Notes: generated from the letters alone by a model not told the origin. Shown: positions 53,675-62,226, counted from the first letter of the stretch. The stretch: DNA of 64,000 nt from Limnobaculum allomyrinae (GCF_016649425.1 NZ_JADRCR010000013.1:18237-82236); one strand, 5' to 3'. Made by a program: numbers and translations.

Positions 53675-54202
53675 TTACTCATTTTCCTTTAACCCCTGCC
53701 AGAGACTTAGCGGAATCCCTTTAAGCACATGTCGTTCAAACAACCGCTGCTCAATCTGCTTAACGTCCCGATCGTCAGCCTGATAAATGACCCTATTATT
53801 GTTCAGAGACAATCCAAATCCCGTCCCTTCAGGCATCACCAAAGTATGTCCATGCACCCGACTTAAGGCCAGATAAACCGTACCTTTTGCATCACCCTGC
53901 TCATGAAGTTTCACATCTTCGGCGTAAAAGTGACATTCATTGCCCCAGTAACGATTAACCTTCAACAAATAGCGCCCATTGGGGATGGCTAAGCCATAAG
54001 AGTGAGTGATATCGAAGTAATCCACATAAACTTGCCCTTCGGCGTCAAATTCAGGATGAATACTACCTTTCACTACCGCAATAATCTCCTGGCTGCCAAT
54101 AGGATGACTCAGCATGTTAGCTAAATCTGGTGAGGTATCATCGCAGTTAGCCCATGTGCCAGAGCAGGCAAATATTAATAATAGGAATAACCCTCTTTTC
54201 AT
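53675..54202 (-). CDS. Exported protein of unknown function
   Basis: 175 residues. The signal peptide MKRGLFLLLIFACSGTWA is cleaved before NCDDTSPD. The mature part has a second Cys in NECHFYAEDV, which may pair with the first. Beta-rich segments such as VYVDYFDITHSYGLAIPNGR and GTVYLALSRVHGHTLVMPEG suggest a small periplasmic beta protein. No family recognised. It stands alone between the sugar-acid cluster and a small membrane protein gene. Confidence 0.65.
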   Translation of the reverse strand: MKRGLFLLLIFACSGTWANCDDTSPDLANMLSHPIGSQEIIAVVKGSIHPEFDAEGQVYVDYFDITHSYGLAIPNGRYLLKVNRYWGNECHFYAEDVKLHEQGDAKGTVYLALSRVHGHTLVMPEGTGFGLSLNNNRVIYQADDRDVKQIEQRLFERHVLKGIPLSLWQGLKENE

Positions 54203-54287
54203 TACGACTCCCTTCGAACTTCTACCGATAATACGAAAAAAACACAGGCTACCCTAATCACCCCATTAAACCAAAGCTCAATAAAAC

Positions 54288-54315
54288 AAAAAGCCCGCAT
54301 TTCTGCCGACTTTTT
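54288..54315 (-). terminator. Terminator after the DUF1328 gene
   Basis: Read leftward: AAAAAGTCGGCA-GAAA-TGCGGGCTTTTT, one mismatch and one wobble in the stem, followed by G then TTTTATT. Confidence 0.72.
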
Positions 54316-54356
54316 CGCTATCAATATTCACTTATGAATCTGATATTCAATGGCCA

Positions 54357-54518
54357 TCAGGGCCGTTTTCGCCCGGTAAACAGGCTAACAATAAACAGAA
54401 TAATCCCGACAACAAATACGATTTTCGCTGCTGAGGCGGCAGTACCCGCCAGGGTGCCAAAACCTAATGCGGCAGCAATCAGCGCGATCACCAAAAAGAT
54501 AATTCCCCAACGAAACAT
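54357..54518 (-). CDS. ytjA: DUF1328 small membrane protein (YtjA-like)
   Basis: 53 residues, starting [20 protein letters not shown] and ending LFTGRKRP, nearly the same as E. coli YtjA. It has two hydrophobic helices and a basic tail, an inner-membrane protein of unknown function. AAGGAG lies six bases upstream of the ATG. The opposite strand has a longer open frame that is only a shadow. It lies next to a BON-domain periplasmic protein gene; in E. coli ytjA also neighbours osmY. Confidence 0.93.
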   Translation of the reverse strand: MFRWGIIFLVIALIAAALGFGTLAGTAASAAKIVFVVGIILFIVSLFTGRKRP

Positions 54519-54617
54519 AACCAACTCCTTACTCATTAATTGAAATGAAATTAGATAAACTATTAGTCAGGGGGAAACACTATGACTCTCTTGTTTAATT
54601 AACCAAGAGCCGTTCAA

Positions 54618-54995
54618 TCAGGGTTTAATCACCAGATCGTTTTTAACGCTGGTAACACCTTCGACTTTACCAACCAACTGAACCACTTGCTCAGCCTGTG
54701 CTTTGCTGGCGACATTACCGGTCAGATAGACCATGCTGTTAATAGTTTCTACGGAGATTTCGGTACTTTTAATATCTTTAGCATCCAGTAATGCCGTTTT
54801 TACTTTTGCAGTGATAGCACTGTCATCCATATACAGATCGGCTTTTTTAGCTGAGTGCTCAATTTTATCACCTGCATCACTGGCTGCTGATTTAGCTTTA
54901 TCTACAACGCTTTCTTCAGCAAATACGCTACCGCTTAATAACACTGTACCTAAAACGGCTGCTGTCATGACTTTCACTAATTGAGTATTCTTCAT
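54618..54995 (-). CDS. BON-domain periplasmic protein (OsmY-like, single domain)
   Basis: 125 residues. Signal peptide to about residue 26 (GSVFA / EES). A helical Lys/Asp-rich stretch follows, then one BON domain from about residue 56 (DSAITAKVKTALLDAKDIKS to SVKNDLVIKP) with the conserved VYLTGNV. E. coli OsmY has two BON domains, so this is a shorter relative. BON proteins bind phospholipid or envelope proteins and are often induced by osmotic stress. Neighbour of the DUF1328 gene, as osmY is of ytjA in E. coli. Confidence 0.85.
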   Translation of the reverse strand: MKNTQLVKVMTAAVLGTVLLSGSVFAEESVVDKAKSAASDAGDKIEHSAKKADLYMDDSAITAKVKTALLDAKDIKSTEISVETINSMVYLTGNVASKAQAEQVVQLVGKVEGVTSVKNDLVIKP

Positions 54996-55317
54996 TACGC
55001 TTTCCTTCTGGTTGACAAAATATTTAACCCTATAGCTAACACTATATTAATAAGTATAGACCATTAGGGAAAAGTATGATGAATTCATATTAAATCAGAT
55101 TAAATAGCTGAAAATAAGCGAATTAAACAGACAAATACTGAGGTGTCCAGAAGAAAGTTCGAAGATTCGAATAACCATACTTTCGTTCACAATCCTGGGA
55201 TATGAGAATCTAAAAATATTACAAATATTGAAAGGTGCCCGACCTCCAAATTATCAACATCGTATTGCATGATGCTGACATGACGGGAAAAGCAATCAGT
55301 ACCATAGGAACGGTATC
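54996..55317. other. Intergenic region upstream of the BON gene
   Basis: About 320 AT-rich bases. It should hold the BON gene promoter and the 3' end of the adhesin-companion transcript. An open frame on the plus strand from 55235 is the antisense shadow of the companion gene. No hairpin or repeat of note. Confidence 0.4.
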
Positions 55318-56187
55318 CTATTTGTTGGCTTTTCTTGATGCCTTAGGTTTATTGGCTACTGGTGAATCAATAATTTTCACCGGAATAAAATACTCTTTGC
55401 CCAATATTTTTCCTTCGCCAAGCCAGACAACACCTTTAGATTTAAATTTAATACTTTGAGGTGTTATTTCAAGTTCCCGACTTTCATTATCAGAAATTGA
55501 TGTTGATGATGCAGTAACGGCAACAGGTGTATATATCGCTTTATCATTGCTATACAATTTTTGAATCAGTTTCAGATATTCTGGCGCATAGTTATAGACC
55601 GAACTTGCAACACTTTGTTGATAATCAGAAAAACTCAACTCACTATTATTCGGTAAGTTAGCAGCAACCACCGCATATAAATTAGCGGTTGCCTGAGCAA
55701 GCGCCATCCTCACCTTCATCTCTTTGGCAAAACGCTGTTGGTTTAGCGTTAACTCAATCTTACCGGACTCCGCCTTGCTCTTATCAAACAGCGCAGAGTT
55801 ATCATTCTCGCGAAATAAAGACGTTGCAACATAGGCTGCACAAGTAGAAGCCTGATCGGCCTTATCCCCATTGATTAATAATGACGACATGCTGCCTTTC
55901 GCCGGAATACTTTGCACGTCAATATGATTGTTCTGAAGAACTTCATTAGCCTGTTGCTGATTTTTATCGCCGCGTGCTAAATCACAGATTAACTGCAATA
56001 CAAAGTCATTACGCTTTCCGCTGCCCGGTGTGCTCATCCCAACCAATGTATCACTGATTAAGTTATAAGCCGGAACTTCGATAGATTTAACGCGTAAATC
56101 AGCCACAGAACAAAATGCCTGATGGCTGAACAGAAATAAAAGACCGCCAACAGCGGTCTTTTGTAGATTAAATTTTATATTAATCAT
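55318..56187 (-). CDS. Exported companion protein of the second adhesin locus
   Basis: 289 residues. A signal peptide ends near SHQAFCSVAD; unlike its paralogue at 1496-2425 it has no good lipobox. Shared blocks with that lipoprotein: VLQLICDLARG against MIKEVCALAQE, IPAKGSMSSLLINGDK, and CAAYVATS, then the AQATANLYAVVA helix, then a C-terminal beta segment with KGVVWLGEGKILGKEY against NDIPWYGSGYLMGKYY. It lies 5 bases after an OmpA-like lipoprotein gene and downstream of a trimeric adhesin, so it is almost surely co-expressed with them. Function unknown; an envelope assembly or anchoring role is inferred. Confidence 0.8.
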   Translation of the reverse strand: MINIKFNLQKTAVGGLLFLFSHQAFCSVADLRVKSIEVPAYNLISDTLVGMSTPGSGKRNDFVLQLICDLARGDKNQQQANEVLQNNHIDVQSIPAKGSMSSLLINGDKADQASTCAAYVATSLFRENDNSALFDKSKAESGKIELTLNQQRFAKEMKVRMALAQATANLYAVVAANLPNNSELSFSDYQQSVASSVYNYAPEYLKLIQKLYSNDKAIYTPVAVTASSTSISDNESRELEITPQSIKFKSKGVVWLGEGKILGKEYFIPVKIIDSPVANKPKASRKANK

Positions 56188-56192
56188 TACTC

Positions 56193-56990
56193 TTACTTAG
56201 ACTGTTGATTAACAACATCAACCGACATGCGACGATTCGGTGCCAGACACGAGATCACCACAGCAGATTGATTACCCGGGCAAGAAACACGCGGCTCACT
56301 GTCTCCTTTACCCTGAACGGCAATAATTGAAGCCGGAATACCATTTTTAACCATTTCACGTTTAACAGACTCCGCGCGAGCCAGTGAAAGACGCTGGTTA
56401 TAAGCGTTGCCACCAAAACGATCGGTATGTCCTGTCACAATTATACGTCTATTTTCTAAACCCGCATTTTTTAGCCCCGCAGAAAACGCGTTAATGCTCT
56501 CAATACCTTTCATTGACATGGCCGATTGATCGAAGGCAAACAAACCTTCCACACTCAAATCATGATGAACTACAACTGGCTTGGTCGATAGCTGTTCAAG
56601 GCAATTTTCCGGCAGGAAGTAAAAGCTTTGTGCCTTCATATTGGAATCAAATAAGACCTTATACTGACAGGTCAAAATGGTGTTATCCGCTTTAGTAAAG
56701 TGGAAAATATAATCCCACTCTTTAACTTTCAGCACGCCCTCATCAAAGTGTGGCACACCAATCAGTTCATATAACTGCGTTTTTGTCATACCCGGTTTAA
56801 TCTGCTTAAGATTATCCAGATTAACAAAGCTCCCCTCTTCACGAACGGCACTCGTGACACCGGGAAATACAGGGGAGGTGGTTTTCCCTTGTGAATCTAC
56901 ATCGCTAATGGAACGAGTACAGGCCGAGAGTAATAAAAAACAACCTAATACCATAGCCAGACGCACTGGTTTGGAATGAACAATCATCAT
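56193..56990 (-). CDS. Lipoprotein with SmpA/BamE-like and OmpA-like domains
   Basis: 265 residues from an ATG at 56990; a GTG three codons upstream and a second ATG just downstream are alternatives. The lipobox is LLSAC near residue 24. An N-terminal SmpA/OmlA-type fold (about 60-135) is seen in LKQIKPGMTKTQLYELIG and VKEWDYIFHF, as in BamE. The C-terminal OmpA-type peptidoglycan-binding domain (about 150-262) has VTGHTDRFGGNAYNQRLSLAR with the conserved Asp and Arg. So it probably links outer membrane and cell wall. It lies between the adhesin gene and the companion gene on one strand. Confidence 0.88.
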   Translation of the reverse strand: MMIVHSKPVRLAMVLGCFLLLSACTRSISDVDSQGKTTSPVFPGVTSAVREEGSFVNLDNLKQIKPGMTKTQLYELIGVPHFDEGVLKVKEWDYIFHFTKADNTILTCQYKVLFDSNMKAQSFYFLPENCLEQLSTKPVVVHHDLSVEGLFAFDQSAMSMKGIESINAFSAGLKNAGLENRRIIVTGHTDRFGGNAYNQRLSLARAESVKREMVKNGIPASIIAVQGKGDSEPRVSCPGNQSAVVISCLAPNRRMSVDVVNQQSK

Positions 56991-57018
56991 CTTTCTCACT
57001 ATAAAAATCGGTTATTGA

Positions 57019-57040
57019 GTCCCCGGCATCCGCCGGGGAC
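57019..57040 (-). terminator. GC-rich hairpin between the adhesin and OmpA-like genes
   Basis: Perfect 9-bp stem GTCCCCGGC / GCCGGGGAC, 4-base loop, no T-tract. Probably an attenuator that lowers expression of the downstream lipoprotein genes relative to the adhesin. Confidence 0.55.
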
Positions 57041-57072
57041 AGATTTCAATACAAATCAGGTTTAATACATGG

Positions 57073-58104
57073 TTACCACTGGTAGCCAATACCTACCGTG
57101 CCGCCCAAATCACCTTGTGAGTTAGTGCTGCCAGAAAGTTTGGTCACCCATTTACCGTTATCGGAAATCATAGAAACACCTAACGCAACCGCTGACTGGT
57201 TCTGATAAGTTGAACCCGCCATGCCAACCATGCTGGCTCCCGGCTGATAGGCCTGTGGTAAACCTGACATCGCCATTGCGCCGGCAATACCTGCGCTCAG
57301 CTTGTCACCCTGATCTTCCACCATATTTTTCAGTGAATTAAACTTGTTATCCGTGTACTGATTGGCTGAACTGACACCGCTTTTCAGTTGGTTTACGTTA
57401 ACCGCATCAGTACCCTGAGTACCGGCTGCCAGATTGGTTATCTGGCGCTCTGCTCCGACTGAACCAACGGATACCGTATTGTCGCGATCGGCAATGGAGT
57501 CAGCCCCTAACGCTACGGCATTGTTACCCGTTGCTCTGGCTCGGGTTCCCATAGCCAGACTGTTATCACCACTGGCTACTGCACCCGCACCTCCGGCCGC
57601 TGCGTCCTTACCGGTAACCGATGGTTTCGGTAATTTGCTGGTATTATTCACCTGGAACATACCATCAGTACCATTAGAAATATTGGTTACCTGCTCAGAC
57701 ACGGTTTTTAACTGCGAGTAGTTAACGGCGTCGCCATCCTGAGTTCCTGCCGCTAGGTTAGTGATGGTAGTTGGGCCACCACCAAGTACGACTTTATTGT
57801 AGTTGGTGGTTCCGTCGCCGTTTCTCTCATATTTCACGGCGGCATCACCAAGGTCGCTGATACCCGTTTGGATATTATTGATAGCCACCACTGTAGCGTA
57901 CAGTTGAGAGCCGTTAACCGCATCAGTACTGGTTGATGACAGTTCGCCAGCGGCAACGTTAGTAATAGTGCGTTCATCACCCACATCACCAACACTTACC
58001 GTACCAACCGGTGCAGTACCGGCAAAGTTATACTCATTGCCCTGAATAACAACACTGCTGGTTCCCGTTGCAGCTTTGGTTTTCGCACCATCACCTAACG
58101 CCAC
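57073..58104 (-). pseudogene. C-terminal half of the frameshifted trimeric autotransporter adhesin
   Basis: About 343 codons in a frame different from the 5' half; the apparent GTG start is not a real start. It holds neck motifs (TDAVNGSQL, GDAVNYSQL, TDAVNVNQL), head repeats (NSLAMGTRARATGNNAVALG) and a complete YadA membrane anchor ending GGTVGIGYQW. Read through a repair of the pentanucleotide repeat at 58103-58117, it continues from the N-terminal half as ADTERSVALGDG, giving one adhesin of about 800 residues. In the present frame this half, with the anchor, cannot be made, so no surface display is expected. Confidence 0.85.
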
Positions 58105-59489
58105 GCTACGCTACGCTCGGTATCAGCCTCTGCACCTTTACCAATAGCAATAGAACTTAATGCACTGGCAGAAGAGTCCTGGCCAATGGCCACACTGGAT
58201 TCTCCGGTTGAAGTCGCGTTATAGCCCACAGCGGTACTGGCCTTCCCTTTAGCAAACGCATCTGATTCAGGTAAACCGGTGGCATTAGTACGAACATAAC
58301 GAACACCGCTACCATTGTTAGTGGTGTACGTCACTGAGGTATCACCGGCAACGTTGTATAACTGGCTACCGTTAATCGCTTCTGTGCTGGTCGCCGAAAC
58401 TTCACCTACCGCCAGATTACTTATTACCGTGCCATTATCGCCGGCCAGTGTCGCTTTGCTATAATCCACTTCATCAGGCTGAACGATTCCATCACCGTTT
58501 TTATCAACCCAATTATATTTCAGCGCGCGTTCATCAGTGCCGCTTGCCATATTAGAGACGGCTTTTAACTGGGCAACATTTACTGCATCATCATCCATTG
58601 CACCGGCTGAGACACCGGTAATACGACGTCCACCAATGTTTACTTCACTGGTGGCTGTTCCGCCAACCAGATAAGCTGCATTGTTGAGAGTGGAACCGTT
58701 GGCAACAGAACCGGCGCCCAAAGCGATGCTATTATCATGGCTTGCCACAGCACCCATACCAATGGCTACTGAATCTTTACCAGTGGCGGATGAATCTGCA
58801 CCAGTAGAGTTAGCATGGAAATACTTGGTACCAGAGTTATAAATGTTGTTAACGGTGTCATTGGTTTCGGTCAGCTGTGAGAAGTTCACCGCATCGCTTG
58901 GTGCCGTACCATCTGCCACGTTAGTGATCTTAGTGCCGCCGGTGTGGGTACTGTTATCGTAAACATCACCATCGCCGGAGTAGAGACGGACAATCGCTTG
59001 CTGAGTTGGAGAACTCATGCGCATGCCGGATGCCATATTATTAAGTTTCTTTTTAAGTGCAGAATTCTCGCCGGTATACATACGAGCAGTAAGCCAGAGC
59101 TGCCATAGATGGGCATAATCACTTACGCGGGTATCACGACTTAGCGCTAATCCATCAAATTCTTTCAGGGAAGCATTGAATTGCTCAATAGCGGCCAAAT
59201 TAATAGCCGACGGTACCGAAATTTGTTCATCCAAATCGGTACCTTTTAACGCGTCATACAACTTACGCGCTTCAATGTGACGACCGGCTAAATCACTGCC
59301 TACTGCCTGCTGAAACATCAATCCACGATCCATCGAGCTTTTTTGAACTGCGGATTGTTGTATCTTGTCAGGCTGTTCAGTAGCAGCAAAAGCAGTTCCC
59401 GTTGTTATGACTAACAGTCCCGTTATTAACGTTTTTAATAAAATACGTAAAAATGTTAATGGGTTAACCAATAAAATAATATTTTTCAT
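58095..59489 (-). CDS. N-terminal half of the trimeric autotransporter adhesin, truncated by frameshift
   Basis: 464 codons ending in SVAWR and TAG just after a pentanucleotide repeat. An extended signal peptide (to TGTAFA, about residue 35) is followed by an unusual helical segment (about 36-160, with AGRHIEARKLYDALKG and LAAIEQFNASLKEFDGLALS) that looks TPR-like. YadA-type neck and head repeats follow from about residue 165 (TKITNVADGTAPSDAVNFSQL, SVAIGMGAVASHDNSIALG). As read, the product lacks the membrane anchor and would stay periplasmic. Restored, it is paralogous to the adhesin at the start of the window. Regulators lie upstream. Confidence 0.85.
   Translation of the reverse strand: MKNIILLVNPLTFLRILLKTLITGLLVITTGTAFAATEQPDKIQQSAVQKSSMDRGLMFQQAVGSDLAGRHIEARKLYDALKGTDLDEQISVPSAINLAAIEQFNASLKEFDGLALSRDTRVSDYAHLWQLWLTARMYTGENSALKKKLNNMASGMRMSSPTQQAIVRLYSGDGDVYDNSTHTGGTKITNVADGTAPSDAVNFSQLTETNDTVNNIYNSGTKYFHANSTGADSSATGKDSVAIGMGAVASHDNSIALGAGSVANGSTLNNAAYLVGGTATSEVNIGGRRITGVSAGAMDDDAVNVAQLKAVSNMASGTDERALKYNWVDKNGDGIVQPDEVDYSKATLAGDNGTVISNLAVGEVSATSTEAINGSQLYNVAGDTSVTYTTNNGSGVRYVRTNATGLPESDAFAKGKASTAVGYNATSTGESSVAIGQDSSASALSSIAIGKGAEADTERSVAWR
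58103..58117 (-). repeat. Pentanucleotide repeat at the adhesin frameshift
   Basis: Three tandem copies of AGCGT on the coding (minus) strand, directly after the Glu codon of ADTERSV. With three copies the frame runs into TAG within four codons. With two copies the frame joins perfectly to the 3' half (ERSVALGDG). It is a candidate slipped-strand phase switch or a simple inactivating duplication. Confidence 0.8.
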
Positions 59490-59754
59490 ATTACAGATAC
59501 TCAGTTTAAATAATGCAAAGGCTATGACTAAAAGTAATTAACTTAGCCGTTTGGTTATAAATAATTTTCATCACAAAATTTTACAATTCAAAGAGTTTAG
59601 AAATATAATTAGCGAAAATTAAAATACTATAAAAACCTATTTTTATAATATATCCTTTATTTACAAGACAATTTATTATCATGTAATCAAATTTATTTTT
59701 TAAACTAAAATAAAATGCAAAATTAAATAGTGTAAAATATGTGTGTAAATTAAT
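59490..59754. promoter_or_regulatory. Adhesin promoter region
   Basis: 265 very AT-rich bases between the winged-helix regulator gene (upstream, same strand) and the adhesin start. It has runs such as TTTTTATAATATATCC but no pattern I can assign. ToxR-type regulators often bind such AT-rich DNA. Confidence 0.4.
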
Positions 59755-60174
59755 TCATAATATTTCACTGGCTCTATAATAGAGAGGGATTATTTCTTTA
59801 AAACCTATAATATACCCGCTACCTTTTATCGTTTTAATGAACTCATCAGGTAATCCTAACGTTTGTAGCTTCTTGTTAAGTCCGGTTAAAACCTGCCATA
59901 AACGCTGGGGTGACGGGCTCAACTTATTATCTTCCCAAATTTTTTTCAGTAATTCTTCTTTCGTCACTCGATTCTCACGACCATACCTCAGCATATAAAC
60001 AAATAGCTGCAGCATTGTGTCGCTAAAAAATAATGTGCCAAAAATTAAATGTTTTTCTGTACCATTTGAAGAAAATCGATAAAGTTGTCCACTATTTATT
60101 TCAAAATGAATATCGTTACCAATTAAAAAACCATAAAGTTGATAATCCATATCTACTCTATCCATCCATGCCAT
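59755..60174 (-). CDS. Winged-helix (OmpR/ToxR-type) DNA-binding protein
   Basis: 139 residues as written; an ATG eight codons in (60150, MDYQLYGFLIGNDIHFEIN) is an equally likely start. There is no receiver domain and no membrane segment: essentially only a Trans_reg_C winged helix. Features: LIGNDIHFEINSGQLYRFSS leading strand pair, SDTMLQLFVYMLRYGRENRVTKEELLKKIW, and the recognition region SPQRLWQVLTGLNKKLQTLG with IKTIKGSGYIIGF wing. It lies directly upstream of the adhesin gene on the same strand and is divergent from the ToxR-like gene at 60876, so it is a candidate second regulator of the locus. Confidence 0.78.
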   Translation of the reverse strand: MAWMDRVDMDYQLYGFLIGNDIHFEINSGQLYRFSSNGTEKHLIFGTLFFSDTMLQLFVYMLRYGRENRVTKEELLKKIWEDNKLSPSPQRLWQVLTGLNKKLQTLGLPDEFIKTIKGSGYIIGFKEIIPLYYRASEIL

Positions 60175-60875
60175 CCATATCTGCTACTTACATTGCCGGA
60201 AATATCTCTTCAGCAAACACATTCTTTGTGTGTGGCGATTATATAAGGCTTTTACGCTAATTCAATATAATCACTGACATTTAGATAAAGAGATAATTTA
60301 ACAAAAAATAGTATATCTAATTAGCAAAAACCAGATACTCAACATAAAACGCTAACTAATTACATCGATAATTATTTTTCACTGACATTCGTTATGTTAG
60401 AAAACTCAAATTAATATTTTTTTATATCGAACATAATAAGTAGATTCCACTATAAATAAAATTAACTTCTTGTTTTCTATAGCGCTTGTAGATGCAAGTT
60501 ATGTAGAAATAATATCATCAACAAAGAAAATAAATTTACTTGTTAAATATCATTAAGTTAACCAACATCCACCTTTAGTGGCTTCAATCGCTATAATCAG
60601 AGCTACCAACACAATGAATCTATGGGATAAACCATAGCGCTTTACATTCAAAAAAGAGAGTGATGTTATCTGATTTATGTTTATTTATATTTATCTGACT
60701 GTTTTTTATTGAATTTATTTAGATAACACCAGGTTAATAATAACAAAAAGCAATAACCATTTGATTTATAAAAATAAAATATCTTATTAAGATTTATGTT
60801 ACTCAGGATTATTAAATATTTATACAAGAAATCATCGTCTATACTTACCGAAAGCCACACCATAATTTACTGAAA
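60175..60875. other. AT-rich divergent region between two winged-helix regulator genes
   Basis: About 700 bases, very AT-rich. Contains short open frames only and no ribosome site that supports a gene. It must hold both regulator promoters. No repeat or RNA recognised. Confidence 0.45.
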
Positions 60876-61688
60876 ATGAACAAAATATATCTTATCAACG
60901 AAGTCGTATGCTTTAATCCTGAGAAGCATATGCTGTCGGCTTACAAGCGGCCCGGGGTGGAAATTAATCTTCACATACCTGCCAGTCAGTGCCTGCAGCA
61001 ATTACTATTACATAACGGTCAAACGCTTAGTCAGCAGTTTCTGTTTGAACAAGTTTGGGGAAAAAATGGAATTTATGTCTCCTCCAACACCCTTTATCAA
61101 AATATTGCATTAATAAGAAAAGCGATAAAATCTGCCGGATTGACCGAAGATATCATTAAAACGTTGCCTAAAGCTGGCTTTAAATGCATTGCTGACGTAA
61201 GAGAAATTCAGGACACTCCTGTACCGTCAATATCACCAACAGTCTCTGTTGATAATAGTAAAACGGAAAACACCACATCCACCAACCCAATAGAAATAGA
61301 AACAGCAGCGCCCCTCAGCAATTTTCAAAGTAAGGGCAACGCGTTTAAATGGATTTATCTGCTCGCCGCAATCATTTTTATTTTTTCATCCGGATGGGTA
61401 TATATGACCCACTATCAGGGTAGCAATACTTTTAAAGAGTATCACTCCGCAGGAAAGGTAAACGGGTGTGAACTGTTTTCTTCTTATTATGACTCACAAA
61501 AAAGCGCCGTCATATTTACCGATCTAATGAAAAGAAAACCGTTCAATTGCTCTCCCGGAAGTAGCGCCTACATGAGTGTTAACCGTGTATATGGGCATTC
61601 ATCGATTGTTGTATGCGATAAATCAATCGATAGCGCCAATGTACGCTGTGAATCTTATGTCTATATTGAGGCAGTCAATGAACAATAA
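60876..61688 (+). CDS. ToxR/MarT-like membrane-anchored transcriptional regulator
   Basis: 270 residues. The cytoplasmic N-terminal winged helix is at about residues 5-106 (LHIPASQCLQQLLLHNGQTL, SSNTLYQNIALIRKAIKSAG, IKTLPKAGFKCIA). A Pro/Thr/Ser-rich linker follows, then one membrane helix at about 158-178 and a periplasmic domain with four Cys (GCELF, FNCSPG, VVCDKS, VRCES). This is the ToxR/CadC/MarT layout. The stop overlaps the start of a FidL-like gene by 11 bases. In Salmonella the MarT-FidL pair sits beside the autotransporter misL and MarT activates it, so control of the nearby adhesin is likely. Confidence 0.85.
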   Translation: MNKIYLINEVVCFNPEKHMLSAYKRPGVEINLHIPASQCLQQLLLHNGQTLSQQFLFEQVWGKNGIYVSSNTLYQNIALIRKAIKSAGLTEDIIKTLPKAGFKCIADVREIQDTPVPSISPTVSVDNSKTENTTSTNPIEIETAAPLSNFQSKGNAFKWIYLLAAIIFIFSSGWVYMTHYQGSNTFKEYHSAGKVNGCELFSSYYDSQKSAVIFTDLMKRKPFNCSPGSSAYMSVNRVYGHSSIVVCDKSIDSANVRCESYVYIEAVNEQ

Positions 61689-62142
61689 AAAAGCAGTTAT
61701 CAGAATTGTGTTGATATTTACCCTTGCCTTTAGCCCCCTGTTTTTGGCGGGTTATCTATCCTGGAAGAGTAACCATTTTGCTTGTGAAAGCGAGATTACC
61801 GTAATCAGCAACAAAGGCAGCTATGATGCCATCATGCTCTTTACTTTTAATGGGGGGGAAGGATGGTACTCCAGCGTTGGGGATTTACAGGAGGCAGGTC
61901 AACCGACTAAAAAAACCAGTCATGAAATGCGCTTTCGCTATGTGCTGGATAATAAAGATATCGTGATGATTTCAGAGCAAACCGATGCCAACCCTGGTCG
62001 ACTGGATAAGTTAAGCTATCTGGTTCCTGATTTCTTTCGGATTCAGGGACGGGGAATCAGTATTCATCTGCTCCATCAGAATGTATCAAGCTATATATTC
62101 ACACAAGACAATATGCCGCTGTTCTATTGTGCACAAACCTAG
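61678..62142 (+). CDS. FidL-like membrane protein
   Basis: 154 residues from the ATG that overlaps the upstream stop by 11 bases; longer in-frame starts lie within the regulator gene. One N-terminal membrane segment (about residues 7-28, VIRIVLIFTLAFSPLFLAGYL), then a periplasmic domain with CESEITVISNKGSYDAIMLF and a C-terminal Cys in LFYCAQT. This fits the FidL-like family, found coupled to ToxR-type regulators. By analogy with ToxS it may stabilise or modulate the regulator's periplasmic domain; that is inference. Confidence 0.78.
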   Translation: MNNKKAVIRIVLIFTLAFSPLFLAGYLSWKSNHFACESEITVISNKGSYDAIMLFTFNGGEGWYSSVGDLQEAGQPTKKTSHEMRFRYVLDNKDIVMISEQTDANPGRLDKLSYLVPDFFRIQGRGISIHLLHQNVSSYIFTQDNMPLFYCAQT

Positions 62143-62160
62143 CCTGAAGAATAACCATTA

Positions 62161-62195
62161 AAAACGGGGTGGAAATTACTCTCCACCCCGTTTTT
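62161..62195. terminator. Bidirectional terminator after the FidL-like gene
   Basis: Stem AAAACGGGGTGGA / TCCACCCCGTTTT with an 8-base loop, A-rich before and T-rich after. It separates the converging FidL-like and FKBP genes. Confidence 0.88.
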
Positions 62196-62226
62196 GCATT
62201 TCCCTATAAATTCGCTCTATTCCGTC

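Noticed and set aside
54334..54543. Plus-strand 69-codon open frame
   Set aside because: It is antisense to the DUF1328 gene, which has an AAGGAG site and near-identity to YtjA.
55235..55459. Plus-strand frame beside the companion gene
   Set aside because: Mostly antisense to the end of the companion gene, which has a paralogue supporting its frame.
60681..60863. Minus-strand 60-codon frame in the regulator gap
   Set aside because: Composition is that of random AT-rich DNA, with no ribosome site and no recognisable features.
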